This document shows, in pieces, positions 7,218-16,384 of a stretch of DNA of 64,000 nt (positions are counted from its first letter, which is position 1; every line of letters starts with the position of its first letter). Below the pieces are notes generated by a model that was given only the letters and a program-made list of their open reading frames with translations, was not told where the DNA came from and made no database searches. The position numbers and the translations under genes are program-made. Source of the DNA: Allopusillimonas ginsengisoli (GTDB lineage Bacteria; Pseudomonadota; Gammaproteobacteria; Burkholderiales; Burkholderiaceae_B); NCBI GenBank assembly GCA_005239165.1, contig RAPG01000009.1, forward strand, positions 170,631-234,630. The letters run 5' to 3'.

Positions 7218-8696
7218 CTATCGCATCACAAACGGGTTACTCGCCACCGCGCCCGTATTGATCCAAACCGACTTGGTCTGCAAAAATGCCTTCACCGCCT
7301 CAATGCCATTTTCACGCCCCAGGCCTGAATCTTTGTAGCCACCGAACGGCACCATAAAACTCACCGCGCGATAAGTGTTCACCCAGACTGTGCCAGCCTG
7401 AAGCTTTTCAGACATACGAATCGCACGGCCTATGTCTGTTGTCCAGACCGCAGCGGCAAGCCCAAAGCGAACATCATTGGCGATGCGCAAAGCATCGGCT
7501 TCATCTTCGAAAGAAATAATGGAAAGCACCGGTCCAAACACCTCTTCCTGCGCAATCCGCATGTCGTTGCGTACACCGGTGAAAATAGTGGGTTCAACAA
7601 ACCACCCATTGCCACACTCTGGCGCAGTACCCTTTTTGCCGCCCAACACAGCCGTAGCGCCTTCCTGCTGCGCCACCTCGATATAGTCCAGCACCTTCTT
7701 AAACTGCGGCGGCGTGGTAACAGGCCCCACTTGCGTATCGGCACTCATAGGGTCACCCATACGAGCGGAGCTGGCCACTTCCAGCAATCGCTTGACGAAC
7801 TCATCATGGATACTGCGTTGCACCAGCAGCCGCGACCCCGCTATACATGTTTGCCCCGTTGCGGCAAAGATGCCAGATATTGCACCAAACACAGCCTGTT
7901 CAAGATCAGCATCCTCGAACACCACATTAGGCGACTTACCACCAAGCTCCATGGACGTGTGTTTGAGTAGTCGCGCCGCTTTTTCATTGATAATGCGACC
8001 GGTGGCGTCCGAGCCCGTAAAGCTGATCTTCGCAACAAGCGGGTGCTCGACAAACGCAGTGCCTACTTCTGCACCAAAGCCCGTCACCACATTAAATACG
8101 CCCGGTGGAAAACCCGCCTTTTCAAATAGCGCCGCAAACTCAAGCGTAGATGCAGACGTAAACTCTGACGGTTTAACAACCACTGTGCATCCGGCCGCCA
8201 AGGCAGGTGCCAGCTTCCAGGCCAGAAGAAGCAAGGGCGAGTTCCAGGGCGTGATGGCAACCACAACACCCACAGGTTCGTGACGCGTGAAGGCGAAATA
8301 CCCCTTCTTATCCAGTGGCAGCGTGCTTCCTTCTATTTTGTCGGCCAGGCCGCCATAGTAATAAAACCATTGAGGAAGATAGTTCAGCTGCCCATGCATT
8401 TCGGCAAACAGCTTGCCATTGTCACGCACTTCGGTTTCAGCCAGGCGGGTCGCATCTTGAGCAATCAGATCGCCAAGTTTGCGCATCAACGCACCACGTT
8501 GCGTTGCCGTCATTTCGGCCCACGGGCCGCTTGTTAATGCCTGGTGCGCCGCCTGCACAGCCAGGTCTGCATCTTGCGCGTCGCCGCGCGGAATCTCAGC
8601 CCAGGTTTCTCCTGTGTAGGGGTTTTGCGTTTCGAACCACGCGCCAGACTGCGGTTCTCGATATGCACCATTAATATGCAGCTGATAACGTTTCAT
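7218..8696 (-). CDS. NAD(P)-dependent aldehyde dehydrogenase
   Basis: 492 residues, normal for the superfamily. Visible landmarks are ITPWNSPL near the cofactor site, GFGAEVG and the SFTGSDATG glycine motif, catalytic glutamate in MELGGKSPNV, and nucleophile C284 in ATGQTCIAGSR. PFGGYKDSGLGRENG near the C-terminus is typical of the betaine-aldehyde / semialdehyde dehydrogenase branch. It oxidises an aldehyde to the acid; the substrate cannot be fixed from sequence. It is followed by a terminator. A FrnE-like gene lies 51 bp upstream on the same strand and may be co-transcribed. Confidence 0.92.
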   Translation of the reverse strand: MKRYQLHINGAYREPQSGAWFETQNPYTGETWAEIPRGDAQDADLAVQAAHQALTSGPWAEMTATQRGALMRKLGDLIAQDATRLAETEVRDNGKLFAEMHGQLNYLPQWFYYYGGLADKIEGSTLPLDKKGYFAFTRHEPVGVVVAITPWNSPLLLLAWKLAPALAAGCTVVVKPSEFTSASTLEFAALFEKAGFPPGVFNVVTGFGAEVGTAFVEHPLVAKISFTGSDATGRIINEKAARLLKHTSMELGGKSPNVVFEDADLEQAVFGAISGIFAATGQTCIAGSRLLVQRSIHDEFVKRLLEVASSARMGDPMSADTQVGPVTTPPQFKKVLDYIEVAQQEGATAVLGGKKGTAPECGNGWFVEPTIFTGVRNDMRIAQEEVFGPVLSIISFEDEADALRIANDVRFGLAAAVWTTDIGRAIRMSEKLQAGTVWVNTYRAVSFMVPFGGYKDSGLGRENGIEAVKAFLQTKSVWINTGAVASNPFVMR

Positions 8697-8747
8697 GTAG
8701 CCTCCCAGCTCCGCTTGCCCGACGTTCAGGACAGGGAAAGATCAATC

Positions 8748-9386
8748 TCAAATACCCGAAATCTCGCGCAGCGCCTGTTCAAAAACCTCAACCGTCTGAC
8801 CACCCTGAATCAGGTGGCGATCATTAATGATGATGGCAGGAACTGAGTTAATACCCTGCTTGTGCTGTTGCTGCTCTTGTTCGCGCACCTCATCAGCGTA
8901 GGCCCCAGACGCCAAAACCTCTTGTGCCTGCTGTGCGTCTAGCCCTGCTTGCGATGCGACCTGAACCAGCACATCGTGTGCGCTGACATCTTTACCATCA
9001 GTGAAATACGCCCCAAGCAGCGCGTGTTTAAGCTGTATTTGCCGACCCTCTAGGCCTGCCCAATGCAATAACCGATGGGCATCAAAGGTGTTGTAGACGC
9101 GCTCCCTGCCACCGAACACAAACCCAACCTCAGCACCGCGTGCACGTATCGCATCACTGTTCTGTTTTAGCTGCTCGGGTGTGCGTCCGTATTTTTCAGC
9201 CAGATAGTCCACCGTATTGCGCCCCTCTGCTGGCATCTGCGGATTCAACTCAAAGGGCTGAAAATGAATCTGAGCACTCACTTCGTCGCCCAGTCGGTCT
9301 AGCGCGTGCTCCAGCGACGCCAAACCGATGGCACACCAGGGGCATGAAACATCAGAGATAAAATCAATTTTTAACTGAGCAGCCAT
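8748..9386 (-). CDS. DsbA-family thioredoxin-fold oxidoreductase (FrnE-like)
   Basis: 212 residues from the start at 9386; the longer frame to 9497 adds an unrelated extension. The active-site motif is C15-P-W-C18 (DVSCPWCAIG), followed by the helical insertion, and INSVPAIIIN supplies the cis-proline. There is no signal peptide, so it is cytoplasmic, as for FrnE. Family members act in thiol/disulphide exchange or, in HCCA isomerases, on glutathione-linked aromatic intermediates. The two-cysteine motif favours the oxidoreductase role. It is probably in an operon with the downstream aldehyde dehydrogenase gene. Confidence 0.85.
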   Translation of the reverse strand: MAAQLKIDFISDVSCPWCAIGLASLEHALDRLGDEVSAQIHFQPFELNPQMPAEGRNTVDYLAEKYGRTPEQLKQNSDAIRARGAEVGFVFGGRERVYNTFDAHRLLHWAGLEGRQIQLKHALLGAYFTDGKDVSAHDVLVQVASQAGLDAQQAQEVLASGAYADEVREQEQQQHKQGINSVPAIIINDRHLIQGGQTVEVFEQALREISGI

Positions 9387-9641
9387 GGCTGTATTCCTTA
9401 TTGCTGTGTATCTGGATTGACGCGAGGGGGCAATAAACCTCTGCTCCACAGCCTCGTCGAACAGAACGTTACGACGAGCGCGCTCCAGATTTTGCACGGC
9501 CTGCGCTCATCGGCTCCATAACCGTATAGCTTACACCCGTCATGCCAAGCAGATCAGGCGGCACCTGTGACTACCCCGGGGCAAGCACACCATGCAATCA
9601 GAAAGCCTTTCTACCCATGGCAAGAGACACTGGCACGGAAT

Positions 9642-10709
9642 TCAAAAACCAATAGAAAACGTATTGCGCTCCTGATCATCTATCTGTGAAACCAGATTGG
9701 TTTCCCATTCCAGATACTTGCGTGCGGCTTCTTTGTTGCCATCGTGGCGATCATGCACGAAGAACAGGTAATCAATACATGCCTCAGCCCGCAAGATTTC
9801 ATTATCTTCTGCTAGCGGCAGGCCACTGGCCTTCAGCGCCTCGGCAACAACAACACACACGTACACTGCCGTGCAACCCATGCGCTCCAGGTCCTGAGCC
9901 AACAGCTTTAGCTTGCCAATGTTCGAGCCCATCAACAGCACGGGGCGATCTGCTCGTCGATGTTTCTGTCCCCGGCCGTCGCCCTGCCCTTGCCCTTGCC
10001 CTTGCCCTTGCCCTTGCCCTTGCCCTTGCCCTTGCCTATCCAGTATCGGGCGACCTGCCTGACCTTGCCCTTGCCTTTCCAGCACCGGGAGACCCACCTT
10101 CTCATGAATTTGCGCAGCCAGCGTTGGACGTATCGTCCAGGCGGCCTGCCTAAGACACACTGCACGATAAGCAGTGCTGGATCTGGCGTCGAGCAAGATT
10201 GCCTGAGGGTGTTCGTGCAAAAAACCGGACAAAGCGTCAGCTGACAGTTCTTTTGTATGCTCAAGCGCTGGAACAAATCGCGGTGCTTCGGGTAGGCCTG
10301 TTAACACGAAAGGGTCTGTCAGCAGGTAAACATTCCAACCCAGTTGCTTGAGCCAGCTAGCAACAGCGGGCGCACGTATGCCGTCGGTATCGCACAGAAC
10401 CACTTTAGCCTTGCGCACACCCAGATACTGGTCCGTCGCCTGAATTAACTGCCCACCCGGCGTATGCTGCACCAGGCTCGGCAGCTCATGCTGCGCATAC
10501 TCTTCGTCAGTGCGCACGTCACACAAATACACCGTATGCGTGTCATCATCCAACCACTGCTTTACCTGGCGTGCATCGACAGTTTGAATTTTTAGTTCTT
10601 TAATTAGCTTGGTAGCCCGCTCACGCTGTGCAGCTTTAGACGCTTCGCTAACCTGCTGGGGGTATAGGCGACTGGCGCCATGCTCTAAGGGTAGTCTTGC
10701 AGATACCAC
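9642..10709 (-). CDS. Rhodanese-domain protein, C-terminal half (domains 3 and 4) with a Gly-Gln repeat
   Basis: 355 residues with two rhodanese-like domains. The first (about 40-130) has a CDVRTDEEY fold motif and a cysteine in LCDTDG; the second (about 165-315) lacks an active-site cysteine (LLMGSNIG) and contains a low-complexity insert of about nine GQ dipeptides. The likely start is a GTG at 10709 inside the end of the preceding gene. One extra base near 10690 would fuse the two frames, giving QDLPLEHG across the joint, so this was probably one four-domain rhodanese of about 580 residues, the form I recall beside thiol dioxygenases in related genera. Whether the split form is made is unknown. 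Confidence 0.7.
   Translation of the reverse strand: MVSARLPLEHGASRLYPQQVSEASKAAQRERATKLIKELKIQTVDARQVKQWLDDDTHTVYLCDVRTDEEYAQHELPSLVQHTPGGQLIQATDQYLGVRKAKVVLCDTDGIRAPAVASWLKQLGWNVYLLTDPFVLTGLPEAPRFVPALEHTKELSADALSGFLHEHPQAILLDARSSTAYRAVCLRQAAWTIRPTLAAQIHEKVGLPVLERQGQGQAGRPILDRQGQGQGQGQGQGQGQGQGDGRGQKHRRADRPVLLMGSNIGKLKLLAQDLERMGCTAVYVCVVVAEALKASGLPLAEDNEILRAEACIDYLFFVHDRHDGNKEAARKYLEWETNLVSQIDDQERNTFSIGF
9985..10037. repeat. In-frame hexanucleotide tandem repeat (CTTGCC)n inside the rhodanese gene
   Basis: About eight to nine near-perfect CCCTTG/CTTGCC units. On the coding (minus) strand they read CAAGGG, encoding alternating Gln-Gly. A second short QGQGQ block follows nearby in the protein. 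The unit is a multiple of three, so slippage would change protein length rather than the frame. Confidence 0.9.
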
Positions 10710-11389
10710 CCTTGCGTGCCGTTTTCCAGTGCAAGAACCCTGTTTGGCACGTTTAGATTGATAAGCGTCTGCGCACCGATGATGCTGCGCGTGCGGCCCG
10801 CGCAGTTGATCACGATGGTGGTCTCGGGATCGGGAGCTAGCTCTATCGCGCGCAGCGCCAGCTCACCATTTGGACAACAATACGCCCCCGGGATACTCAT
10901 CTTGCGATATTCGGGAATAGGCCTGCCATCGAGCACAATGATGTTTTCACGTTCATCGTTAAGCATGTCACGCAACTTCGCGGCAGACACGCTGGGCGTG
11001 TTGTACACATGCTCAGCAAGCTCACCAAAGGTTTTGCTGGGCAGATTCACGCCTGCAAACGTGGCGTAGCCCGCTTTCTGCCACGCATCAATACCACCTT
11101 CCAGTACATATACATTGTCGTAACCCATGCGCAGTAAAGCCTGACCCGCCGCCTGCACTGCCTCATGTGTTTGCCCGTCACCGTATATGGCAATACGCGT
11201 GGTCTTGCGCGGCACCAGACGCAGCACATTGAGTTCTAAGTCGCTATAGGGCAGCGGAACAGCAAAGAAAAGATGATTTTCACCGTACTGACCGTGCTCG
11301 CGCACATCGAGCAGCGCCAGCTCCTCAGCATCGTGAATCCAGGCCTTCAGTTGATGGGCGTCGAGGTAGCGCAAGGCAGTTGAAGTCAT
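10685..11389 (-). CDS. Rhodanese-domain protein, N-terminal half (domains 1 and 2)
   Basis: 234 residues, two rhodanese domains. Domain 1 (about 8-105; LLDVREHGQY, VLEGGIDAWQ) has IYGDGQ at the active-site position and so lacks the cysteine. Domain 2 (about 125-230) has the loop INCAGRTRSIIG with a catalytic cysteine. Sulfurtransferases of this type move sulfane sulfur between thiols, persulfides and cyanide. The gene starts 9 bp after the thiol dioxygenase stop, so the two are co-transcribed. The frame ends prematurely (WYLQDYP, stop) where a fused four-domain protein would continue; see the next rhodanese gene. Confidence 0.8.
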   Translation of the reverse strand: MTSTALRYLDAHQLKAWIHDAEELALLDVREHGQYGENHLFFAVPLPYSDLELNVLRLVPRKTTRIAIYGDGQTHEAVQAAGQALLRMGYDNVYVLEGGIDAWQKAGYATFAGVNLPSKTFGELAEHVYNTPSVSAAKLRDMLNDERENIIVLDGRPIPEYRKMSIPGAYCCPNGELALRAIELAPDPETTIVINCAGRTRSIIGAQTLINLNVPNRVLALENGTQGWYLQDYP

Positions 11390-11398
11390 GGTGCAGTA

Positions 11399-11992
11399 TC
11401 AGCTTGCGCTTTGTCGCGTCTTAACACCCACCGACATGATGTTGCAGCTATTGTTTTCCATGTCGAAGGCGATGCGCTCGTCGAGCTTTTCAAGCGCCAG
11501 GCCATACATGTGCAGATGGCGAATGCCATCCTCATCATGAATACGCACTGCATGAATATCGTCTGCCAACAAGGCTATACCCTTGCCCGGCCCGATTTGT
11601 TTTTCACCCGTCTGCTCAAGCGTGGCATAGCCGGGTTTGTCACCGCTATCAGTGCGCTCGTAAAGATAGTTGCTCTCGATACCTTCGACTGCGGCAATAC
11701 AGGCCCATGTTGTATGGTTGTGCGGCACAATTTTCTTGCCCGGACGCATAACATTCAGATACAGCGCATACGTACTGTCTGGCTCTTGATGGATAAGATA
11801 ACGCGCTTGCAACTCGTCGCCTTCTGGCGGTGGGTAGTCATTTTCGGACCACAATTTGGTATGGGAGGCAATATCGATCAAGGCGCCAAGCACGACGTCA
11901 AGATTCTCCCGATTTACTTCCCCGGCTGTCTGGTGTTTTGCGATGTCAATAAAGCGCGATACAGCCGCCTGTCTTTCGTTTTCTGTATTCAT
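11399..11992 (-). CDS. Cysteine dioxygenase-type thiol dioxygenase (cupin)
   Basis: 197 residues. The cupin iron-binding motif reads VPHNHTTWACIAAVEG (two histidines), with the third ligand in the second cupin block (ADDIHAVRIHDEDG). This is the cysteine dioxygenase / 3-mercaptopropionate dioxygenase superfamily, which oxidises a thiol to a sulfinate using Fe2+ and O2. The start at 11992 has AGGAGATAGCT upstream; 17 further in-frame residues are rejected. Downstream rhodanese genes suggest coupled handling of cysteine-derived or persulfide sulfur. Which thiol is used cannot be decided by eye. Confidence 0.82.
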   Translation of the reverse strand: MNTENERQAAVSRFIDIAKHQTAGEVNRENLDVVLGALIDIASHTKLWSENDYPPPEGDELQARYLIHQEPDSTYALYLNVMRPGKKIVPHNHTTWACIAAVEGIESNYLYERTDSGDKPGYATLEQTGEKQIGPGKGIALLADDIHAVRIHDEDGIRHLHMYGLALEKLDERIAFDMENNSCNIMSVGVKTRQSAS

Positions 11993-12134
11993 AGCTATCT
12001 CCTGTGAGCTGTATCCAATATAGGACGATATAGCGAGAGGCACAATTTAATAGTATTTTGTATTACATAAGCGATGTTAATATATTGCCAGTGAAAACAT
12101 TCCTGCCGTAAGTCGTCATACCAAGACGCACAAT

Positions 12135-13004
12135 ATGAAAAACCTGGATCTCGACCTACTCCGAACACTAGTAACCATCGAAAAAACTAATACATTTTCA
12201 GAGGCTGCCAGTATCCTGTGCAAGACCCAGTCGGCGATCACCCAGCAGATGCAACGTTTGGAGTCACAGTTAGAGTTACCGCTATTTCAGAAGCAAGGCA
12301 GACTGCGTGTTTTTACCCCGCAAGGGCAACAACTGGCAGACTATGGCCGCAGGCTGCTGGCGATTAATGACGAAGCCTTACGTACGGTGGGGCAAAAGCA
12401 GATGGAAGGGCAAATCCGCTTCGGTGCGCCGCTAGATGTTGCCGATACTATCTTGCCGCCCATTCTCACGCATATTGCACGGCATGCACCCAAGGTAAGG
12501 CTAGAGATTCGTGTCGATCGCAGCCCATTTCTTATGGACGCCTTGGCATCTGGCGACATAGACCTCACTATTTCGACACGCCACGACACAGGCCTGAACG
12601 GCTTTGCCTTACGCACCTCTCCCACCGCATGGATGTGCGCCGCCGACTATGTACACAACAAGCGTGCACCACTGCCACTGATTTTGGCGGATGAGCGCAG
12701 CATCTTCAGGAAGATTGCGCTGCAGGCCCTGGAGCAAACGCCGTTAACCTGGCACATTAATTACTTGGCCCCCACGCTAGTCGGGATTAAAGCAGCTGTA
12801 CGCGCTGGCCTTGGCATTACCGCTCGCAGCGTCGAATTTCTCGGACCTGACATGCGTGTATTGGGTGAAAGTGATGGGCTGCCGCCATTGCCTTCCATCA
12901 CATATATGCTGTGGTCCCGCAAAGACACCATCAGCCCGCTGACACTGCATATTTATGAAATGCTCAAGGAACACTTCGAGCAAACGGTGTCGGTTGCTGT
13001 TTAA
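12135..13004 (+). CDS. LysR-family regulator, divergent from the thiol dioxygenase operon
   Basis: 289 residues. The helix-turn-helix reads NTFSEAASILCKTQSAITQQ, followed by the effector-binding domain. It is transcribed divergently from the dioxygenase-rhodanese genes with a 142 bp shared promoter, the usual arrangement for a LysR activator of its neighbour. The inferred inducer is a sulfur compound such as cysteine, but nothing in the sequence shows this directly. Confidence 0.9.
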   Translation: MKNLDLDLLRTLVTIEKTNTFSEAASILCKTQSAITQQMQRLESQLELPLFQKQGRLRVFTPQGQQLADYGRRLLAINDEALRTVGQKQMEGQIRFGAPLDVADTILPPILTHIARHAPKVRLEIRVDRSPFLMDALASGDIDLTISTRHDTGLNGFALRTSPTAWMCAADYVHNKRAPLPLILADERSIFRKIALQALEQTPLTWHINYLAPTLVGIKAAVRAGLGITARSVEFLGPDMRVLGESDGLPPLPSITYMLWSRKDTISPLTLHIYEMLKEHFEQTVSVAV

Positions 13005-13303
13005 CTACGGAAGTCAAAAAAATGCCCGCCCGGCGACTGACGACGACCATTGTTGACAGCCTACACTCTGCTCACAACGCTGGCCGCCGGACCTTTTCAT
13101 GATTGCCTGCATCCCAGCAGCAACCAGTTTCTGAATCAACTGCTGGCGAAATAACGCTGCACTTGGTCACGCAAGACATCGAAATAAGCCCCACCAGCAG
13201 GCTCGTCAGGCGTCGTCTCCGCGCCTCAACCGCACATCTCAGTTCAAATGGCGTACGTTGCCTCATGGATGAATCAATTCAACTCTGGAAAAATCAAAGC
13301 CTC

Positions 13304-14434
13304 TCAATCCAGCTCGCACAACAGCTTAGCCCAGAATTCTTGACGCATTTCCAGCGTCGATACCAAGATATATTCATTTAGCGTATGGGCACCATCGCCA
13401 TCGGCACCCAGACCATCTAGCGTTGGCACACCCATTGCAGAGGTAAAGTTGGCATCGCTACCACCGCCGGTCATAGGAGCGTCTTCGAGCGCAAAGCCGG
13501 CCTTGCTTGCGCATGCTTGCGCCATCTGAAGCAACGCCGTCGATGCCTCCGTCTTGACCATGGGCGGGCGATTAAGCTCAACGTCGACGTCCAGTTCAAC
13601 ATCAGGGTCCACAGCACGCAGGCTGCGCATGCGGCCTATCACACCGTCTGCCGCATCCATGTCAGGCACACGAAAATCAACAACGCAACGACATCGCCCC
13701 GGGACGGTATTGGTCACTGTACCGCCGGCGATGGTTCCTACGCTGACGGTCACACCGCGCTCGTAGTCTGTCATGCCTTCCAGCGCTAGTACCTGGTGGG
13801 CCATCTCACGTATGGCGCTGCGGCCTTTTTCGTGTTGCATGCCGGCGTGTGCTGGCCGCCCCTTAACGTTCAGGCGCAGCATGCCCGTTCCCTTACGTGC
13901 CGTCACGCATTTGCCCCCATCTGGACGGGCAGGCTCACAGACCAGACCATATTTGGCATTGGCCGCATACTGTTCGATCGACGGTCGGGATGCATGGCTG
14001 CCTGTTTCTTCATCTGGCACCATAAGAAAGTCCACTGGCAACGGCGTAGCATTGGGATCTGCCAGGCCCATCATTGCCGTCAATGCCAGATAGATGCCGG
14101 CCTTCATATCGTAGCTGCCTGGCCCGTACAAACGATCATCCTCAATACGGCAAGGGTTCTCCTGCAAGGTACCAATCGGATGCACCGTATCCAAGTGCCC
14201 AAGAATGAGTATGCCCGGGCGGTCATCTTCCTTAGCGCGATTGGTCACATAAACCAGCGGCCCCACTTCGTCGCCAATAGACGTAACCTCTACCCTCAAG
14301 CCGGCTTCTGCCGCTTTTTCCTGAACGAGCTTCGCCATGGCTGCAACACCCTCACTTGAACTAGAGGGCGACTCGCAGCATATCCATTCCTGGATACCCG
14401 AAACAAGCGCTTGGGTTTTCTGTGTAAAGGACAT
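13304..14434 (-). CDS. M20-family metallopeptidase (glutamate carboxypeptidase-like)
   Basis: 376 residues. Zinc ligands and catalytic residues are visible: H80 in GHLDTVHP, bridging D109 in SYDMKAG, catalytic E142 and E143 in DEETGS, and the late H in GDGAHTLNEY. The dimerisation domain lies between about 175 and 285. This is the carboxypeptidase G2 / ArgE-type branch that removes a C-terminal or acyl-linked amino acid. It is the last gene of a same-strand run with a dipeptide transporter, so it probably hydrolyses an imported peptide or amino-acid conjugate. Confidence 0.88.
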   Translation of the reverse strand: MSFTQKTQALVSGIQEWICCESPSSSSEGVAAMAKLVQEKAAEAGLRVEVTSIGDEVGPLVYVTNRAKEDDRPGILILGHLDTVHPIGTLQENPCRIEDDRLYGPGSYDMKAGIYLALTAMMGLADPNATPLPVDFLMVPDEETGSHASRPSIEQYAANAKYGLVCEPARPDGGKCVTARKGTGMLRLNVKGRPAHAGMQHEKGRSAIREMAHQVLALEGMTDYERGVTVSVGTIAGGTVTNTVPGRCRCVVDFRVPDMDAADGVIGRMRSLRAVDPDVELDVDVELNRPPMVKTEASTALLQMAQACASKAGFALEDAPMTGGGSDANFTSAMGVPTLDGLGADGDGAHTLNEYILVSTLEMRQEFWAKLLCELD

Positions 14435-14466
14435 GGAGTGTGCTCGCTAAGTAAAAGGTTAAATAA

Positions 14467-15375
14467 TCAGGCAACGTGCTGGCCGGTCAAGGCGTCAAGC
14501 TCTTTATCACTGGGCAATCGGTTCTCAAACCACAAGCTCGCGCACGCGGCTGACATGGCTCTGCCATCATGCCCAATGCCAGGAACGGTCTGCAAGGTCC
14601 AGTTGAACGGCACGCCAAGGCGTTCTGCTTCTCGCTTGCCGGTTTCAAAATAATGATGCGCCCGTGCATATCGATGCGGGCCTTGCCGCAAGGCAGCGGC
14701 ATCGGACGGCAGGTTGGGGTCGTCTGTCGCCACGTCCTGGTCGCCGGCCAGAATCATCATGGGGTAGGCAAACAGGTGCTGCAGGTTTTGCTGGTTGAGG
14801 CCAATACCATCCATGCCTTCCGGAAAGGCATGGGCAAACGTAGGCATGGTGTACCAGCCCGCATTGGCAGGTGCCACAGCGTGGAATAGTTCATGCGACT
14901 GACTGCTCATTAACCGATGTACAAACTGCCCCCCGGCCGAATGCCCAAACAAATAAACCTTATTATGGTCGACGACACCCGAAGCACGCAGGAAATCGAT
15001 AATGCGACCAACTACCGCATAGGCCCAGCTATCGCCCGTCCTGGGCTTGCCATCTGTTGAGCTAAAGACGCTACCGTTGTTGTAATGGTCTACATCGGGC
15101 CATGCTTCATCGGAAAAGGTGGGTGCAATGATCAGCAATTTATGCTTAACCGCCGCCGGTATCCAGAAATCGCGATATTCATCGCCATTGCGCAGCATGC
15201 CGTGCTGCACGATAACAACGGGCTGCCCAGGTGTATAAGCGCCCGAACGATAAGTATGCAATGTGACTGGTCTGTCTGCATTGTGTTCTTCGTCTATATA
15301 CACAATTGCGTTGCGTCCCGAATGGGCAAGCTCACGTTCCATGCGAAAGATATTGGAATTATCAGGGGAGTTCAT
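14467..15375 (-). CDS. Alpha/beta hydrolase
   Basis: 302 residues with no signal peptide. The nucleophile elbow is GHSAGG with S146; the acid is probably in AGDQDVAT and the histidine in GIGHDGRAM. HG near residue 58 (VQHGMLRNGD) forms the oxyanion region. The overall pattern resembles polyhydroxybutyrate depolymerase / feruloyl esterase-type hydrolases. It lies 7 bp after the second transporter ATPase and 32 bp before the M20 peptidase, so it belongs to the peptide-uptake operon. The substrate is probably an ester or amide imported by the transporter. Confidence 0.8.
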   Translation of the reverse strand: MNSPDNSNIFRMERELAHSGRNAIVYIDEEHNADRPVTLHTYRSGAYTPGQPVVIVQHGMLRNGDEYRDFWIPAAVKHKLLIIAPTFSDEAWPDVDHYNNGSVFSSTDGKPRTGDSWAYAVVGRIIDFLRASGVVDHNKVYLFGHSAGGQFVHRLMSSQSHELFHAVAPANAGWYTMPTFAHAFPEGMDGIGLNQQNLQHLFAYPMMILAGDQDVATDDPNLPSDAAALRQGPHRYARAHHYFETGKREAERLGVPFNWTLQTVPGIGHDGRAMSAACASLWFENRLPSDKELDALTGQHVA

Positions 15376-15382
15376 GCTGTTC

Positions 15383-16384
15383 TCAATCGTTCAAATGACA
15401 GGCAGACCAGTGTTCGGGTGCGATTTCTTTTAACTCTGGCACCTGCTCGCTGCATCGTGGCATCGCACGTGGACATCGAGGATGAAAGGCACAACCCGTA
15501 GGTGGATTCAAAGGCGATGGGATTTCTCCCTGAATCGGAACAAATGAACGGCCACGTCGCTTGACATCAGGTACCTCGGCCAACAAGGCCTGAGTATACG
15601 GATGATTGGCCCGCGCAAAAATATCCTTTGCAGAAGCGCGCTCTACGATTTTGCCCAGATACATGATCGCAACGCGATCAGAAATATGTTTGACTACACC
15701 AAGATCATGGCTGATGAATAAATACGTGAACCCATGCTGCTCGCGCAGATCCATAAACAGATTTATGATCTGGGCCTGTATCGATACATCCAGGGCCGCC
15801 ACAGGCTCGTCACAAACAAGAAACTTTGGCGCAACCATCAGTGCGCGAGCAATGCCTATGCGTTGACGCTGCCCACCCGAAATCTGATGTGGGTAACGAT
15901 CGCGATATTCCTTGTGCAAACCCACCTCTGACAGCGCATGATCGACACGGGCGCCGATTTGCCCGGTAGGCGACAACTTGTGTACACGCAAGGCTTCGCC
16001 CAGAATCTGGTGTAATCGCTGACGCGGGTTAAGTGACGCCTGCGGGTCCTGAAAAATCATCTGCACGCCCAGGGTGTAGTCAAGACGATCCGCCCCCTTC
16101 ATCGCGGCAACCAACCGACCCTGGTAAAGCAGCTCTCCTTCAGTCTGTCGATGTAGGCCCGCAACGACACGACCCAAGGTCGACTTTCCGCAACCAGACT
16201 CTCCAACCAAACCAAGCACCTCGCCACGATTAATGGCCAGATCAACACCATTTACTGCATGTACCGTACGGCGATCCAGAGGTCTACCGGCCAGCGATAG
16301 TATCCGCTGTGCCAGATCGGGGTGCTGTTCAAAACGCTTGTGAACGTTACGCAGTTCAATGACGGGGGTGTCACGCTGGGTCAT
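15383..16384 (-). CDS. dppF: Dipeptide/oligopeptide ABC transporter ATPase (DppF/OppF-like)
   Basis: 333 residues from the start at 16384, which overlaps the dppD stop in an ATGA junction. Walker A GESGCGKST, signature ISGGQRQR and Walker B CDEPVAALD are present, then the oligopeptide-transporter C-terminal domain with PTGCAFHPRCPRA and its cysteines. It is the second ATPase of the heterodimeric pair energising the DppBC permease. The exact substrate (dipeptide, glutathione, nickel or opine) is not fixed by the ATPase. Confidence 0.9.
   Translation of the reverse strand: MTQRDTPVIELRNVHKRFEQHPDLAQRILSLAGRPLDRRTVHAVNGVDLAINRGEVLGLVGESGCGKSTLGRVVAGLHRQTEGELLYQGRLVAAMKGADRLDYTLGVQMIFQDPQASLNPRQRLHQILGEALRVHKLSPTGQIGARVDHALSEVGLHKEYRDRYPHQISGGQRQRIGIARALMVAPKFLVCDEPVAALDVSIQAQIINLFMDLREQHGFTYLFISHDLGVVKHISDRVAIMYLGKIVERASAKDIFARANHPYTQALLAEVPDVKRRGRSFVPIQGEIPSPLNPPTGCAFHPRCPRAMPRCSEQVPELKEIAPEHWSACHLND

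Noticed and set aside
9985..10037. CRISPR-like repeats
   Set aside because: This and the arrays at 60035-60225 and 63895-64000 are uninterrupted 6-7 bp tandem units without spacers, and no cas genes are present.
9960..10244. Pro-Leu repeat frame on the plus strand opposite the rhodanese gene
   Set aside because: Shadow of the CTTGCC tract; the minus-strand frame carries recognisable rhodanese domains.
13072..13381. Small frames in the gap between the LysR gene and the M20 peptidase gene
   Set aside because: No ribosome site, no recognisable domain, and partial overlap with the peptidase coding sequence.
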